A stretch of DNA of 64,000 nt from Hahella chejuensis KCTC 2396 (lineage in GTDB: Bacteria > Pseudomonadota > Gammaproteobacteria > Pseudomonadales > Oleiphilaceae), in contig NC_007645.1 in NCBI RefSeq assembly GCF_000012985.1, positions 4,796,581 through 4,860,580 of the forward strand, written 5' to 3'. Positions 35,269 to 44,011 of the stretch are shown here, one piece after another; within the stretch, counting starts at the first letter, position 1, and each line of letters opens with the position of its first letter. A program made the translations under genes and the position numbers. Under the pieces are notes generated by a model that saw only the letters and a program-made list of their open reading frames with translations, had not been told where the DNA came from and ran no database searches.

Positions 35269-36291
35269 ATGACCAAGATGAGTAACGAGACACCAAGCTC
35301 GCACGTTCAAACTGATTCGCAACCGGAGCGCGGCAATCCGCTTAAGTTTATTATCGGCGCGCTGGCGACTGCGGCCGCCCTGATGGCGATCAACACCGCG
35401 ATTACGGCCAGCACCATCGGTCGTCCGACAGCGTCATCACAAACACTGTGCGATCAGGTGAACGCCCGCATAGAACTGGCTGAGCGCATGCAAGGCCCCA
35501 ACCTGCTGCTGATCGGCGGCTCTGGGGTGCGCGCCGGGTTTTCCGCCCAGATGTTGAGCGACGAGCTGAATCTGAACGCGCTGAACTTCGGTCTGCAAGC
35601 CTCCATGGGACCAGATCTGACGCTGAGTGAAGCCAGGCGCGCGCTGAAGCCGGGAGATACCGCATTACTGGCGTTTGAGTATCCCCAGTACAAGCACGAT
35701 AGTTGGAACCCTATTGAGCTTAACTACGGCATGGGTTGCGCAGCGACCTGGTTCAAACAAAAGCCGCTGCAGGACATTGTCGAGGGGCTTATGGCGACAG
35801 ACCTCACCCGAATTGTTGACGTCTGGCGCTTTGCCTCCAAAGACAACAAGCAGCTCAATACCTTTGACTCCAACGAACATGGCGACAGACTGCCGGAAAG
35901 TTTTCCCGCCGTTTCGGACAAAGTGAAACGACGCTTATCCTTGTACCAGCCAGTGAACATCGGCATCGATACTGAGTCTCGGGGCGCGCAAGCCATTAAA
36001 GCTTTCGTCGAATACGCCAGGGCCAACAACATCAAGGTTTACGCCACCTGGCCGAACACCATTGATTTCCCTGAATATCGTAAAACGTCCGGATTCCAGC
36101 AGATTAAGGAGTTTTACGCCAACCTGGGCGTTCAGATGATCGGTGAGCCACAGTTGGGCCTATATCCCACCACCGCCTTCTATGACACGCAATACCACCT
36201 GGATTACGCCGCAATTAAAAAACGCACCCAGGACTTCATCACTGCGCTAAGGCAAGAACACATCGACTTCGCAGCCTCACAGGGCGGTTAA
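35269..36291 (+). CDS. SGNH-like periplasmic partner of the MBOAT acyltransferase
   Basis: A 340-residue protein with one N-terminal membrane anchor (about residues 26-48) and a periplasmic SGNH-hydrolase-like fold. The nucleophile Ser appears in LLIGGSGVRAG (S85), where GDS is replaced by GGS. The catalytic Asp-His pair is in YDTQYHLDYAA near residue 310. Similar MBOAT-SGNH pairs (PatA/PatB, AlgI/AlgJ, DltB/DltD) pass acyl groups to sugars. It lies 36 bases after the MBOAT gene, so the two are probably one operon. The exact acyl acceptor is inferred from the EPS context. Confidence 0.8.
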   Translation: MTKMSNETPSSHVQTDSQPERGNPLKFIIGALATAAALMAINTAITASTIGRPTASSQTLCDQVNARIELAERMQGPNLLLIGGSGVRAGFSAQMLSDELNLNALNFGLQASMGPDLTLSEARRALKPGDTALLAFEYPQYKHDSWNPIELNYGMGCAATWFKQKPLQDIVEGLMATDLTRIVDVWRFASKDNKQLNTFDSNEHGDRLPESFPAVSDKVKRRLSLYQPVNIGIDTESRGAQAIKAFVEYARANNIKVYATWPNTIDFPEYRKTSGFQQIKEFYANLGVQMIGEPQLGLYPTTAFYDTQYHLDYAAIKKRTQDFITALRQEHIDFAASQGG

Positions 36292-36645
36292 CGCCGCTTC
36301 GTTCTTTTAACCCTGCGGCTGCATGACATAATGCGGTCGCAGGGTCACTCAGCTCTCATGGCGCCAGCTTCCGCCAACGAAGCCCCCCTCAATACCTACC
36401 AAAATACTTACCAAAGCCTGGAAGTTCACGCTCAAGACAAAAACGTTCTTTAGTATCTATGTATCGGATGGTCGTCCATTAGTTCCATTTAAAAAACCTA
36501 TTCTCAGACTATGCGCAATTAATTGGAGCCCCTTTTTTAACGACCTTAATCTTGATGCTGGCAAACCTTCGTTCGCACATTTCCGGGCGAGGCTTCACCA
36601 GCGACGCAACAGTCGCTCAGAATCACAACAAGAAAGGAGCTCCTG
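36292..36645. other. Intergenic region at the end of the EPS locus
   Basis: 354 bases with one hairpin, ACCCTGCG (36310-36317) and CGCAGGGT (36338-36345), likely the end of the MBOAT transcript although no T-run follows. The rest shows no credible gene. Confidence 0.45.
36310..36345 (+). terminator. Hairpin after the SGNH gene
   Basis: Perfect 8-bp arms ACCCTGCG/CGCAGGGT with a 20-base loop, 19 bases after the stop codon. The T-run is absent. Confidence 0.45.
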
Positions 36646-36915
36646 ATGACGCTGAAGGAACTGGCATACATCGTAGCGGTCGCAGAGGAATTGCATTTCC
36701 ATCGCGCAGCCGAACGCTGCCACGTCACGCAATCCACTCTCAGTATCCAATTGAAAAAATGCGAAGACTATCTCGGCGTACAGATATTCCGCCGCAACCG
36801 CCACTTAGTGGAAATAACACCGGAAGGCAGAGAGATTGTGCGTCTGGCGCAAAAGGCGTTAGCAGCGGCGGAACAGATACGCAGTCTGTCCAGAGACCTC
36901 CGCGCAGCACGGTAA
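36646..36915 (+). CDS. LysR-family DNA-binding domain without effector domain
   Basis: 89 residues covering only the winged helix-turn-helix and linker helix of a LysR-type regulator, close to OxyR in sequence (MTLKELAYIVAVAEELHFHRAAERCHVTQSTLS, split by normal helices). A strong AAAGGAGC ribosome site precedes the ATG, so it is set up for translation. It ends at a stop where the effector domain should begin, and the next gene starts 73 bases later, leaving no room for one. It may be a truncated relic or a functional mini-regulator; a protein of this size could still dimerise through the linker helix. The OxyR resemblance is consistent with the peroxidase gene that follows. Confidence 0.75.
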   Translation: MTLKELAYIVAVAEELHFHRAAERCHVTQSTLSIQLKKCEDYLGVQIFRRNRHLVEITPEGREIVRLAQKALAAAEQIRSLSRDLRAAR

Positions 36916-36988
36916 TTTAGACAATCAATCACGCGATTTAAAGGCAATGTGTAGACTGACTTTCACTGGTTTGGATAGGGAATAAGTC

Positions 36989-38371
36989 ATGAAAAAACAC
37001 AATGGATTCGCCTTTGCCGCGAGCCTTTTAACCTTAGCGCTGGCCTCACCGTTAAACGCCGCGGTAGGAAACTCATATGCGCCAGTCGTGGACTCAGAGT
37101 CCTTCGACAGCGTCAAACAACGCATGGAAGGCGCCAAGGATGACGTCGTCGCGCGTCATAAGTCATTGTTAGAGGAACGTTATGATCTGGCGGACAAGCC
37201 GTCATCAGAGATAACCATGTCCAAAGGCAAGCCTGTGCAAACGGGCGTACGGGTAAAGCTCGCCAATGGCGTATCCTGGGAGCAGCTTTCCACAATGACG
37301 CCACTGCAGATTAAGCAGAAGGGCGTGTTCCCTAAAGGATTTCTACCTCTGCCGCATCCGAACCATAGCGAAGGCGGCATGCTGTTTCCTCAGTTTCACA
37401 TTGATGAAATCAAAAAGCAGGAAGGCCGGGACCTGACGCGCTTCGATCTGGACTTTGTCATGCCGTCACATTTTCTACCGGAGTTTCCTGCGCCAATCTA
37501 CCTCACCACCCGCCCGGATCTTGGCGATGTCTCTCGAGGTAAAGAGGTGACCCTGCAAAACTACTATGAATTGTTTTCCGGCGTACTGAACCCCAAACAA
37601 CTGGAAGGGTTGCGCTTGTTGGTAACGCCTTTTCCGCAGCAACAATTTAACGCCACATCTGATCGACGATCCGCCCAGCCAAGCATGGGCGTCGCCTGTT
37701 TTGACTGCCACACCAACGGACACACCAACGACGCCACTCACTTAGTAGGCGATATACGCCCGCAGGAGCGTCGCCATCGCATCAACACGCCCACTCTGCG
37801 CGGCGTAAACGTACAACGCCTGTTTGGATCCCAGCGAGCGCTGAAAACCGTTGAGGATTTCACCGAATTCGAACAACGCGCTGCATATTTCGATGGCGAC
37901 CCTGTCATCGCCACCAAGAAAGGCGTCAATATCCTGGAGAGAGGCAGCCAGGTCCACTTCATGGGCGAGTTCCAGGCGCTATTGGATTTTCCGCCAGCGC
38001 CCAAATTGAACTTGTTTGGAAAACTTAACCCTGAAAAGGCTACAGAGTCCGAACTGCGAGGACAGGAAATTTTCTTCGGTAAAGGCCAATGCGCAGCATG
38101 CCATGTTCCACCGTATTACACGGACAATCTCATGCACAACCTCAAGGTGGAGCGCTTCTATAATGAAGAGATGATCAATGGCATGCTCGCTGGCGCTGAC
38201 GGCCCCATCAAGACATTTCCTCTTAGAGGGATCAAAGACTCGCCGACTTATCTGCATGACGGTCGCCTGCTGACGTTGGAAGACACCGTAGAATTTTTTA
38301 ACCTAGTGCTCGGCGTTAAATTGAACAAACAGGAAAAGCAGGACTTAACGGCATTTTTATACACTCTCTAG
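36989..38371 (+). CDS. Di-haem cytochrome c peroxidase/MauG-like protein
   Basis: A 460-residue periplasmic haem protein. The signal peptide ends at LNAAVG. Two CxxCH sites are present: CFDCH near residue 233 and CAACH near 371, spaced as in the CCP/MauG superfamily but within a longer protein with an N-terminal extension of about 180 residues. NTPTLRGVNVQRLFG and LRGIKDSPTYLHDGR are typical of the group. It would reduce H2O2 or oxidise a protein or small substrate using c-type haem. The start has a GGATAGGGAA upstream, and the preceding OxyR-like domain may be a regulator. Confidence 0.9.
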   Translation: MKKHNGFAFAASLLTLALASPLNAAVGNSYAPVVDSESFDSVKQRMEGAKDDVVARHKSLLEERYDLADKPSSEITMSKGKPVQTGVRVKLANGVSWEQLSTMTPLQIKQKGVFPKGFLPLPHPNHSEGGMLFPQFHIDEIKKQEGRDLTRFDLDFVMPSHFLPEFPAPIYLTTRPDLGDVSRGKEVTLQNYYELFSGVLNPKQLEGLRLLVTPFPQQQFNATSDRRSAQPSMGVACFDCHTNGHTNDATHLVGDIRPQERRHRINTPTLRGVNVQRLFGSQRALKTVEDFTEFEQRAAYFDGDPVIATKKGVNILERGSQVHFMGEFQALLDFPPAPKLNLFGKLNPEKATESELRGQEIFFGKGQCAACHVPPYYTDNLMHNLKVERFYNEEMINGMLAGADGPIKTFPLRGIKDSPTYLHDGRLLTLEDTVEFFNLVLGVKLNKQEKQDLTAFLYTL

Positions 38372-38496
38372 GGGCGTCTTGGTTTTCGCTTCGCCGATCA
38401 ATGGCTTATAGGGCGACGACCCTAGCCGTATCCGGGTGTTCATGCCGGCTAATATCAATGCAGAGGCGGTTATAACTGGACTCTTGCCTGTGATGA

Positions 38497-38511
38497 GGGG
38501 TACAGTACCCC
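38497..38511. promoter_or_regulatory. Palindrome GGGGTACAGTACCCC
   Basis: A perfect 7-bp inverted repeat with one central base, 33 bases upstream of the next gene's ATG. It could be an operator or an mRNA hairpin near the ribosome site; the regulator is unknown. Confidence 0.4.
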
Positions 38512-38544
38512 CTCCCATTAACCCACCGAGGACACCACACCTAT

Positions 38545-38937
38545 ATGGCAAGAGAATTCCAAGATACCCACTTCCGCGTAAAAAAACTGAACGGTTACAA
38601 AGTACGAGAGTTCAAGGCCCTACTGGAGGCCGACAGCGCCGACGATACGCCGGTTCTGCTCAACCTGAAAACAGATCACAAGCTTTGGTTCCGCTTTTTC
38701 CTGGACGAAGGCAAAGGCTTTTGGGAAGAGTGGGAAGATTTTGACGACAAGCCCGGCGAAGGCGAGAGAGAAGTGGACTATGCCTCTCTTTTCAATATCA
38801 AGTCCAAAACGATCAAAGATATCAGTTGTGAAAACGCCAGAATAAAAATCAGATTCGAAGGCGGTGGCGAGTTTTGCCTGAAATCGAAAGACGAGAGCGA
38901 TCACAACGCCGAGAGTCAAGCAACTTTCCGTCGCTAA
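38545..38937 (+). CDS. Hypothetical protein, 130 aa
   Basis: I do not recognise this family. The protein is soluble, acidic and lysine-rich, with alternating short beta segments (THFRVKKLNGYKVREFKA, ARIKIRFEGGGEF) and no signal peptide or membrane span. Position of the start is supported only by a GAGGA some 13 bases upstream. It stands between the peroxidase and a degraded barrel gene. Composition and codon pattern are like real coding DNA. Confidence 0.7.
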   Translation: MAREFQDTHFRVKKLNGYKVREFKALLEADSADDTPVLLNLKTDHKLWFRFFLDEGKGFWEEWEDFDDKPGEGEREVDYASLFNIKSKTIKDISCENARIKIRFEGGGEFCLKSKDESDHNAESQATFRR

Positions 38938-39237
38938 ACGATTAATAGCATTTCTGTTCGATCCCTTTCTTTTTAGCGCTTTCCGCCCACTGTGCGCGCG
39001 CCCTACGAAATTCCGGGATAAATCAGTCACCCACCGTCACCTAATGCCGGCATATATCCGGTAAGACTTACATTAAAAATAAATTGCGGCCGTTAAAGGC
39101 ATGAGCGTATTTGCGCGCTCGAAAATACTGCTTAAAACGGCCGCCAGACTCCGCCAGCAATACTCTAACTCTTCGCCGACCTATGACGATACATGGGCTC
39201 GTCGCCGCATGAGTAAGACGACCAGGGAAAGAAAGTA

Positions 39238-39587
39238 TTAGAAAGAGTACGTAATGCCAGTAAGAAGGACGTTAGAATGCGAGCCTTCGGGCAGGCCAAT
39301 ATATTGATACCCTAAGATCGTCACGCCGAAACCGCCTTCTCTTCCAATCGATCCCCAAACCACCGTATGGACGCAGGCCAGTGGATGTCTTGTCCTCATC
39401 CTGCTTATCGCGATTCTTATAGTCGATGCTTACCTCATAATCAGTGTAAGCGCCGGCCACTTTCGCAAACGCATTAAATCTCTCGGAAAGCGCTGCTTGA
39501 CCTTTGATGCTCAGAGCAAAGCCATCATATTCGGTATACTCGCCAAGACTGCCAATGTACGAGGTAAAGCCGGAAGTGATGTTTTGC
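39238..39587 (-). pseudogene. Frameshifted remnant of an outer-membrane beta-barrel protein
   Basis: On the minus strand one frame encodes ITSGFTSYIGSLGEYTEYDG and continues through AGAYTDYEVSIDYKNRD to LRPYGGLG. The sense then continues in the +1 frame as VWGSIGREGGFGVTILGYQY and ends ...TGITYSF-stop, the terminal-Phe signature of outer-membrane barrels. A single base deletion or insertion near 39355 separates the two halves. The N-terminal part is missing: an in-frame stop (TAG) precedes the recognised part, with no start or signal peptide. It resembles opacity/OmpA-like small barrels. Decay is recent enough that both halves are still readable. Confidence 0.7.
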
Positions 39588-39779
39588 TATGCGAACCACG
39601 TTGCTTCCCCTTACTTTCTTGGCTATCCCTCAGAAGCGACCTTGAAATAGCTTATCAAGGCTGTTGTCAATCGGGGCATGTCCTCTGCTCAAATGATGGT
39701 CCTGGACAGGCGCTTACTGTAAGCTGCACGTCCGCCAGCGAGCTGGCCCCAATGAATCAGCAAGAAGAAGTTATCCTAT

Positions 39780-41141
39780 ATGAGCTTTGCCTCCCTCGGC
39801 TTGTCCGCCCCCATTCTCGACGCTATTTCTGAACAGGGCTATGCATCGCCCTCACCTATCCAGTTGCAAGCAATTCCTGTCGTTCTGGAAGGAAAAGACG
39901 TCATGGCGGCCGCGCAGACGGGAACCGGCAAAACCGCCGCCTTCACGCTGCCTATTTTGGAGCGCTTATCGAAAGGCGACCGGGCGCGCTCAAATCAGGC
40001 TCGCGCCTTGATCCTCACACCAACGCGGGAGCTCGCCGCTCAAGTCGGCGAATGTGTATCCATCTACAGTAGCAAGTTGCCCCTACGCTCCACCGTGGTT
40101 TTTGGCGGAGTAAAAATCAACCCGCAGATGATGCGTTTACGCCGCGGCGTAGACGTGATAGTAGCAACGCCCGGACGCCTGCTCGACCTTTACAATCAAA
40201 ACGCCGTGCGCTTTCAGGATCTGGAAGTGCTGGTATTGGATGAAGCCGACCGCATGCTGGATATGGGCTTTATCCATGATATTCGCAAGATTCTGGACAT
40301 TTTGCCGAAGCGCCGGCAAAACCTGATGTTCTCCGCCACTTTCTCCAACGATATTCGCAAGCTGGCGAAAGAACTGGTTAACAATCCAGTAGAAATCTCC
40401 GTTAGCCCTCCCAATACAACGGCCAAAACGGTTAAGCAGTGGATTCATCCGGTTGATAAAAAGCAGAAATCCGCCCTGCTGACGCAACTCATTCGCGACA
40501 ACAACTGGGATCAAGCCCTGGTGTTCAGCCGCACCAAACACGGAGCCAACCGCCTGACGCGGCAACTCTGCGCCAAAGGCATCAATGCCGCCGCTATCCA
40601 TGGCGACAAAAGCCAGAACGCCAGAACCAAGGCGCTGGCGGATTTCAAAACGGGAAGCGTACAGATTCTGGTAGCGACGGACATCGCTGCGCGCGGCATC
40701 GACATTGATCAGCTGCCCCAGGTCGTGAACTTTGATTTGCCCCAAGTGGCGGAAGATTATGTACACCGTATCGGCCGCACCGGCCGCGCCGGCGCGGAAG
40801 GACAAGCGGTATCCCTGGTGAGCGCGGATGAGTTCAAGTTACTCGCCGATATCGAGAGGCTGATTCAAAAGCGCCTGCCTCGTGAAGAAATCGAAGGATT
40901 CGAACCTGAACAGCGTCTACCTGAATCGCGCCTGCCCACTCAACCCGTGAAAGCGCGCAAGCCGAAAAAGCCTAAAGCAGCCAAGAGCGGCGAGCAGCGT
41001 GAACAAGACAGAAAGGGCGAGAAAAAAGGCCCGCGGCAAGACGGCGCGGCGAGAAACAATGCAAACGCGCCCCGCAGACAACGCAGAAGAGGCACTGGCG
41101 CCGGGCGACCTGCGCCACGCAAAGAGGCCAAGAGCAACTAG
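39780..41141 (+). CDS. rhlE: DEAD-box RNA helicase RhlE
   Basis: A 453-residue ATP-dependent RNA helicase acting in ribosome assembly or RNA decay. N-terminus [16 protein letters not shown] with Q-motif SPIQLQAIP, Walker [34 protein letters not shown] motif, [11 protein letters not shown] and [10 protein letters not shown]. The C-terminal tail (from about 375) is basic and Lys/Arg-rich, as in RhlE. The ATG at 39780 has AAGAAGAAG upstream. It faces the DbpA gene across a shared hairpin. Confidence 0.95.
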   Translation: MSFASLGLSAPILDAISEQGYASPSPIQLQAIPVVLEGKDVMAAAQTGTGKTAAFTLPILERLSKGDRARSNQARALILTPTRELAAQVGECVSIYSSKLPLRSTVVFGGVKINPQMMRLRRGVDVIVATPGRLLDLYNQNAVRFQDLEVLVLDEADRMLDMGFIHDIRKILDILPKRRQNLMFSATFSNDIRKLAKELVNNPVEISVSPPNTTAKTVKQWIHPVDKKQKSALLTQLIRDNNWDQALVFSRTKHGANRLTRQLCAKGINAAAIHGDKSQNARTKALADFKTGSVQILVATDIAARGIDIDQLPQVVNFDLPQVAEDYVHRIGRTGRAGAEGQAVSLVSADEFKLLADIERLIQKRLPREEIEGFEPEQRLPESRLPTQPVKARKPKKPKAAKSGEQREQDRKGEKKGPRQDGAARNNANAPRRQRRRGTGAGRPAPRKEAKSN

Positions 41142-41163
41142 TCGCCTCTTCGATTCCTGACTT

Positions 41164-41191
41164 CGGGGCTGACTTGCAAGAGTAAGCCCCG
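41164..41191. terminator. Shared hairpin between rhlE and dbpA
   Basis: CGGGGCT pairs with AGCCCCG around a 14-base loop, between the 3' ends of two convergent helicase genes. Confidence 0.6.
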
Positions 41192-41199
41192 CCTCATCA

Positions 41200-42588
41200 T
41201 CAGCTCCTGATCTTTCTGACCCGAAACGAACGCCCTTTCATTTTCCCTTTGCCCAGTTTATCCATAGCAAGTTTGACGGCGCTTCGCGCAACGGCGACGT
41301 ATGCGCAGTTGTCAAAAATATGGATCTTTCCAACTAGTTTGCCGTCTACCCCGTTGTCTCCAGTCAAGGCGCCGAGAATGTCTCCTGGGCGCACTTTCTG
41401 TTTCTTACCGCCATCGATCTGTAGAGTCTCCATTGGCGGTTTGTACGCTAGGTTCTTCAGCAGACTGGTTGCCGGCGCGGGTTCTGCGCTGACAATAATC
41501 TCTTGATACTCTTCCAGGCGGCCGATTTTGTACATTTCAGACTCGCTGAAGAGGGTGCACGCAACACCGCTCGCGCCGGCGCGCCCTGTGCGTCCGATAC
41601 GATGCACATGAACTTCCGGATCGCGGGCGATATGGAAGTTGATAACTGCGTCCAGGGCGTCAATGTCCAGGCCGCGGGCGGCGACATCGGTAGCAACAAG
41701 GATAGAGGCGCTTTTGTTGGCGAAACATACCAGGGTCTGATCCCGGTCTCTCTGCTCCAGATCGCCATGCAACGCCACTGCGCTAAAACCGTGGCTCACG
41801 AGCATATCCGCCACCTCTTGAGTCTCCCGCTTGGTATTGCAGAAAACGACAGTGGATTCTGGCTTGTATTGCAACAGCAGCAATCGCAACACCTCTAAGC
41901 GATGCGTATCGCCTTCCACCTTGTAGTAGTACTGCTGAATACTGGCGTTGTCATGAGAAGACTCCACCTTAACCATCACGGGGTTGAGCATCACCCGTTC
42001 CGCAATGGATTGAATCTGGTTCGGATAGGTGGCGCTGAACAGCAGCGTTTGCCGCTGCGCCGGCATCTTTTCAACGATAGCGTCCAGCGCCGCCTGAAAT
42101 CCCATTTCCAGCATGCGGTCCGCTTCATCCAGCACCAGAGTGTGCAATTGATCCAGCACCAGCGTTCCTTTACGCAAGTGCTCCTCCACTCGTCCTGGAG
42201 TCCCCACGACGATATGCGCGCCATGCTCCAGCGAACCGATTTGCGGCCCGAAAGGCATACCGCCGCACAGAGTCAACACCTTGATATTATGAATCGCTCT
42301 CGCCAGGCGACGAATCTCTTTGGCGACCTGATCCGCCAACTCCCGGGTTGGACACAGAACCAGCGCCTGGACGCAAAAGCGTTTTATATCGAGCTTGTTC
42401 AGTAATCCCAAGCCAAAGGCGGCAGTCTTTCCAGACCCGGTTTTGCCCTGAGCGATAACATCCTTTCCCGCCAGTATCGAAGGCAGGCTTTGCGCTTGAA
42501 TAGGCGTCATAGAGTGATACCCAAGCGTGGACAGGTTCTGTAACAGTCCAGGATGCAATGAAAGAGAGGAAAAAGCGGTGGCGCTCAA
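41200..42588 (-). CDS. dbpA: DEAD-box 23S rRNA helicase DbpA
   Basis: A 462-residue helicase needed for large-subunit assembly. Motifs: [65 protein letters not shown]. The C-terminal DbpA RNA-binding domain (MKGRSFRVRKIRS end) recognises 23S hairpin 92. I chose the TTG at 42588: AAGGAA stands seven bases upstream and the resulting N-terminus and length match DbpA, whereas the ATG at 42681 would add 31 residues absent from the family. The rare start may limit expression. Confidence 0.9.
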   Translation of the reverse strand: MSATAFSSLSLHPGLLQNLSTLGYHSMTPIQAQSLPSILAGKDVIAQGKTGSGKTAAFGLGLLNKLDIKRFCVQALVLCPTRELADQVAKEIRRLARAIHNIKVLTLCGGMPFGPQIGSLEHGAHIVVGTPGRVEEHLRKGTLVLDQLHTLVLDEADRMLEMGFQAALDAIVEKMPAQRQTLLFSATYPNQIQSIAERVMLNPVMVKVESSHDNASIQQYYYKVEGDTHRLEVLRLLLLQYKPESTVVFCNTKRETQEVADMLVSHGFSAVALHGDLEQRDRDQTLVCFANKSASILVATDVAARGLDIDALDAVINFHIARDPEVHVHRIGRTGRAGASGVACTLFSESEMYKIGRLEEYQEIIVSAEPAPATSLLKNLAYKPPMETLQIDGGKKQKVRPGDILGALTGDNGVDGKLVGKIHIFDNCAYVAVARSAVKLAMDKLGKGKMKGRSFRVRKIRS

Positions 42589-42670
42589 GGTGAAGTTCCT
42601 TTGGATGGTGTAACTGCGATGCGTCGCTGGCGTAGACTCTTCGCCGCGCGATGTGGTGTATAAAGCAACA

Positions 42671-42701
42671 AAAAAGGGCAAGGCGATAAGCCCTGCCCTT
42701 T
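42671..42701 (-). terminator. Terminator of the cold-shock gene
   Basis: AAAGGGCA (42673-42680) pairs with TGCCCTTT (42694-42701), extended inside by GGC/GCC. On the minus strand it is followed by six T residues. Confidence 0.85.
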
Positions 42702-42770
42702 GTGTCTCATCTGTCGATCAGACGGCGATCCCTTTGCAGCATTTGCTCCGGGTCGCCAAAAATACGCCGC

Positions 42771-42980
42771 TTACAGCGGAACGATGTTCTCTGCCTGAGG
42801 TCCTTTCTGTCCCTGAGTAATTGTGAACTCGACTTTCTGGCCTTCGGTCAGAGTTTTGAAACCAGAACCAGTGATGGCGCTGAAGTGAGCAAAAACGTCA
42901 GGACCGGATTCTTGCTCGATAAAACCAAAACCTTTGGATTCATTGAACCACTTTACAGTGCCGGTAACAGTATTGGACAT
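42771..42980 (-). CDS. CspA-family cold-shock protein
   Basis: 69 residues, a single cold-shock OB fold binding single-stranded RNA/DNA. The RNP1-like KGFGFIEQ and RNP2-like VFAHFSAI are present, and [15 protein letters not shown] is diagnostic. Of two ATGs six bases apart, the second (42980) is chosen because AGGA lies seven bases before it but only one base before the first. About 220 bases upstream are non-coding and could form the long leader typical of cold-shock mRNAs. Confidence 0.95.
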   Translation of the reverse strand: MSNTVTGTVKWFNESKGFGFIEQESGPDVFAHFSAITGSGFKTLTEGQKVEFTITQGQKGPQAENIVPL

Positions 42981-43611
42981 AGTCATATCCTAAATAATCT
43001 TTGGTAAATCAATGCCTTGCATAAGGCCGCTTTGCTGGAAGTTTTTCTATTACTTATGAAAACAGGACGAGGACTATAGACAGGACTTCGAAATGGTATT
43101 GCATAAATATCAGATTTACTTACAGACTGCTCAAAGTATATGCAGGGCGATTTCGCTGTCAAGATGGAACAGACATATCCTTTCGTCTTCATGACCAAGT
43201 TTTCTAATTTTTGATCTATTTATAGCAAACGAGACGGAATTCCCCCCACTTTTACCCCTGCGTCGCCCTTGCCAAGCAAATAAACACAGCGACTGACTCA
43301 TGATCAATCTAAATACAATCTGGATTGTCTGACATTCATGCATAGAGGCTTCCGGAGCAAGAAAGTATTTAGTCGTCAAGAAACAATTCTACTCTCCGAA
43401 TAATTGATCGTCGTTCAAATAAGTAAGTATCCCCGTATCCTGACCGACTGGACAGATATAAATAGAAACAACGTCAACGTTTTTTGTTAAGTATAGATTT
43501 CGCGAAGCATTACTACAGCCTGAACGGGCTGAATTGCATCAGCGAGGATATATTAATCAGGCAGACAAATAGCTTCCTTCTATTTGTCTGCAACGACAGG
43601 GCCTGCACAGG
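42981..43611. other. Cold-shock upstream region and dispersed repeat
   Basis: 631 bases. The part next to the cold-shock gene is AT-rich and should include its promoter and leader; I cannot point to boxes with confidence. Copy C of the dispersed repeat starts at 43551. Small ORFs here lack ribosome sites. Confidence 0.45.
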
Positions 43612-43659
43612 TCAGACCCTGTCTCCCGCGGCTTGCCGCCGCGCAGGCGCATCCATGCG
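43551..43659 (+). repeat. Dispersed hairpin repeat, copy C (3' truncated)
   Basis: TATTAATCAGGC; stem 1 GCAGACAAATAG/CTATTTGTCTGC (43561-43572 and 43580-43591, perfect); stem 2 GACAGGG/CCCTGTC with an inner CCTG/CAGG; stem 3 CGCGGC/GCCGCG; then GGCGCATCCATGCG, where identity to copy B stops. The terminal CATG stem is missing. The breakpoint lies inside an opposing ORF. Confidence 0.85.
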
Positions 43660-43860
43660 AACAAACATACCTGTTTCGGTTTTAAACACCGACTCAGGCC
43701 ACTTTTTCTCATCACCTGCTCCGAAACCAATACCGTCTTTGTAGAAACGGATTTTGATTTCAGCGACGCGTTTCCCGCTCTTCATTCGATGGGTAATCCA
43801 TCGCTTTTTCCGAGCGGGAATCGCAATAAAAGCGTAAACGCCACCAACCACGCATAACAC
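43612..43860 (-). CDS. Small membrane protein ORF truncated by the repeat
   Basis: 82 residues if started at GTG 43860; the frame is open about 40 codons further to a TGA near 43990 without a usual start codon. A hydrophobic segment (including WAGFLLAAGAVLCVVGGVYAF across the GTG) is followed by a basic RKKRWITHRMKSGKR and a small beta-rich domain. The final 14 residues (MDAPARRQAAGDRV) are encoded by the dispersed repeat, so the original C-terminus has been replaced. I do not recognise the family. Either it is a decayed gene or it tolerates the new tail. Confidence 0.4.
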   Translation of the reverse strand: MLCVVGGVYAFIAIPARKKRWITHRMKSGKRVAEIKIRFYKDGIGFGAGDEKKWPESVFKTETGMFVRMDAPARRQAAGDRV

Positions 43861-44011
43861 AGCTCCTGCCGCGAGCAGGAAGCCCGCCCACAGGGGCGCG
43901 TACTTCCTCCAGCGGTCAATGTGGTTTAAGCCACTGCCTGTATTCTTCTCCGTAATAGCACTTTGACTTGCTGAAATGCGCTTCGGCGATCATTTACCCA
44001 TTTTTTACGCA

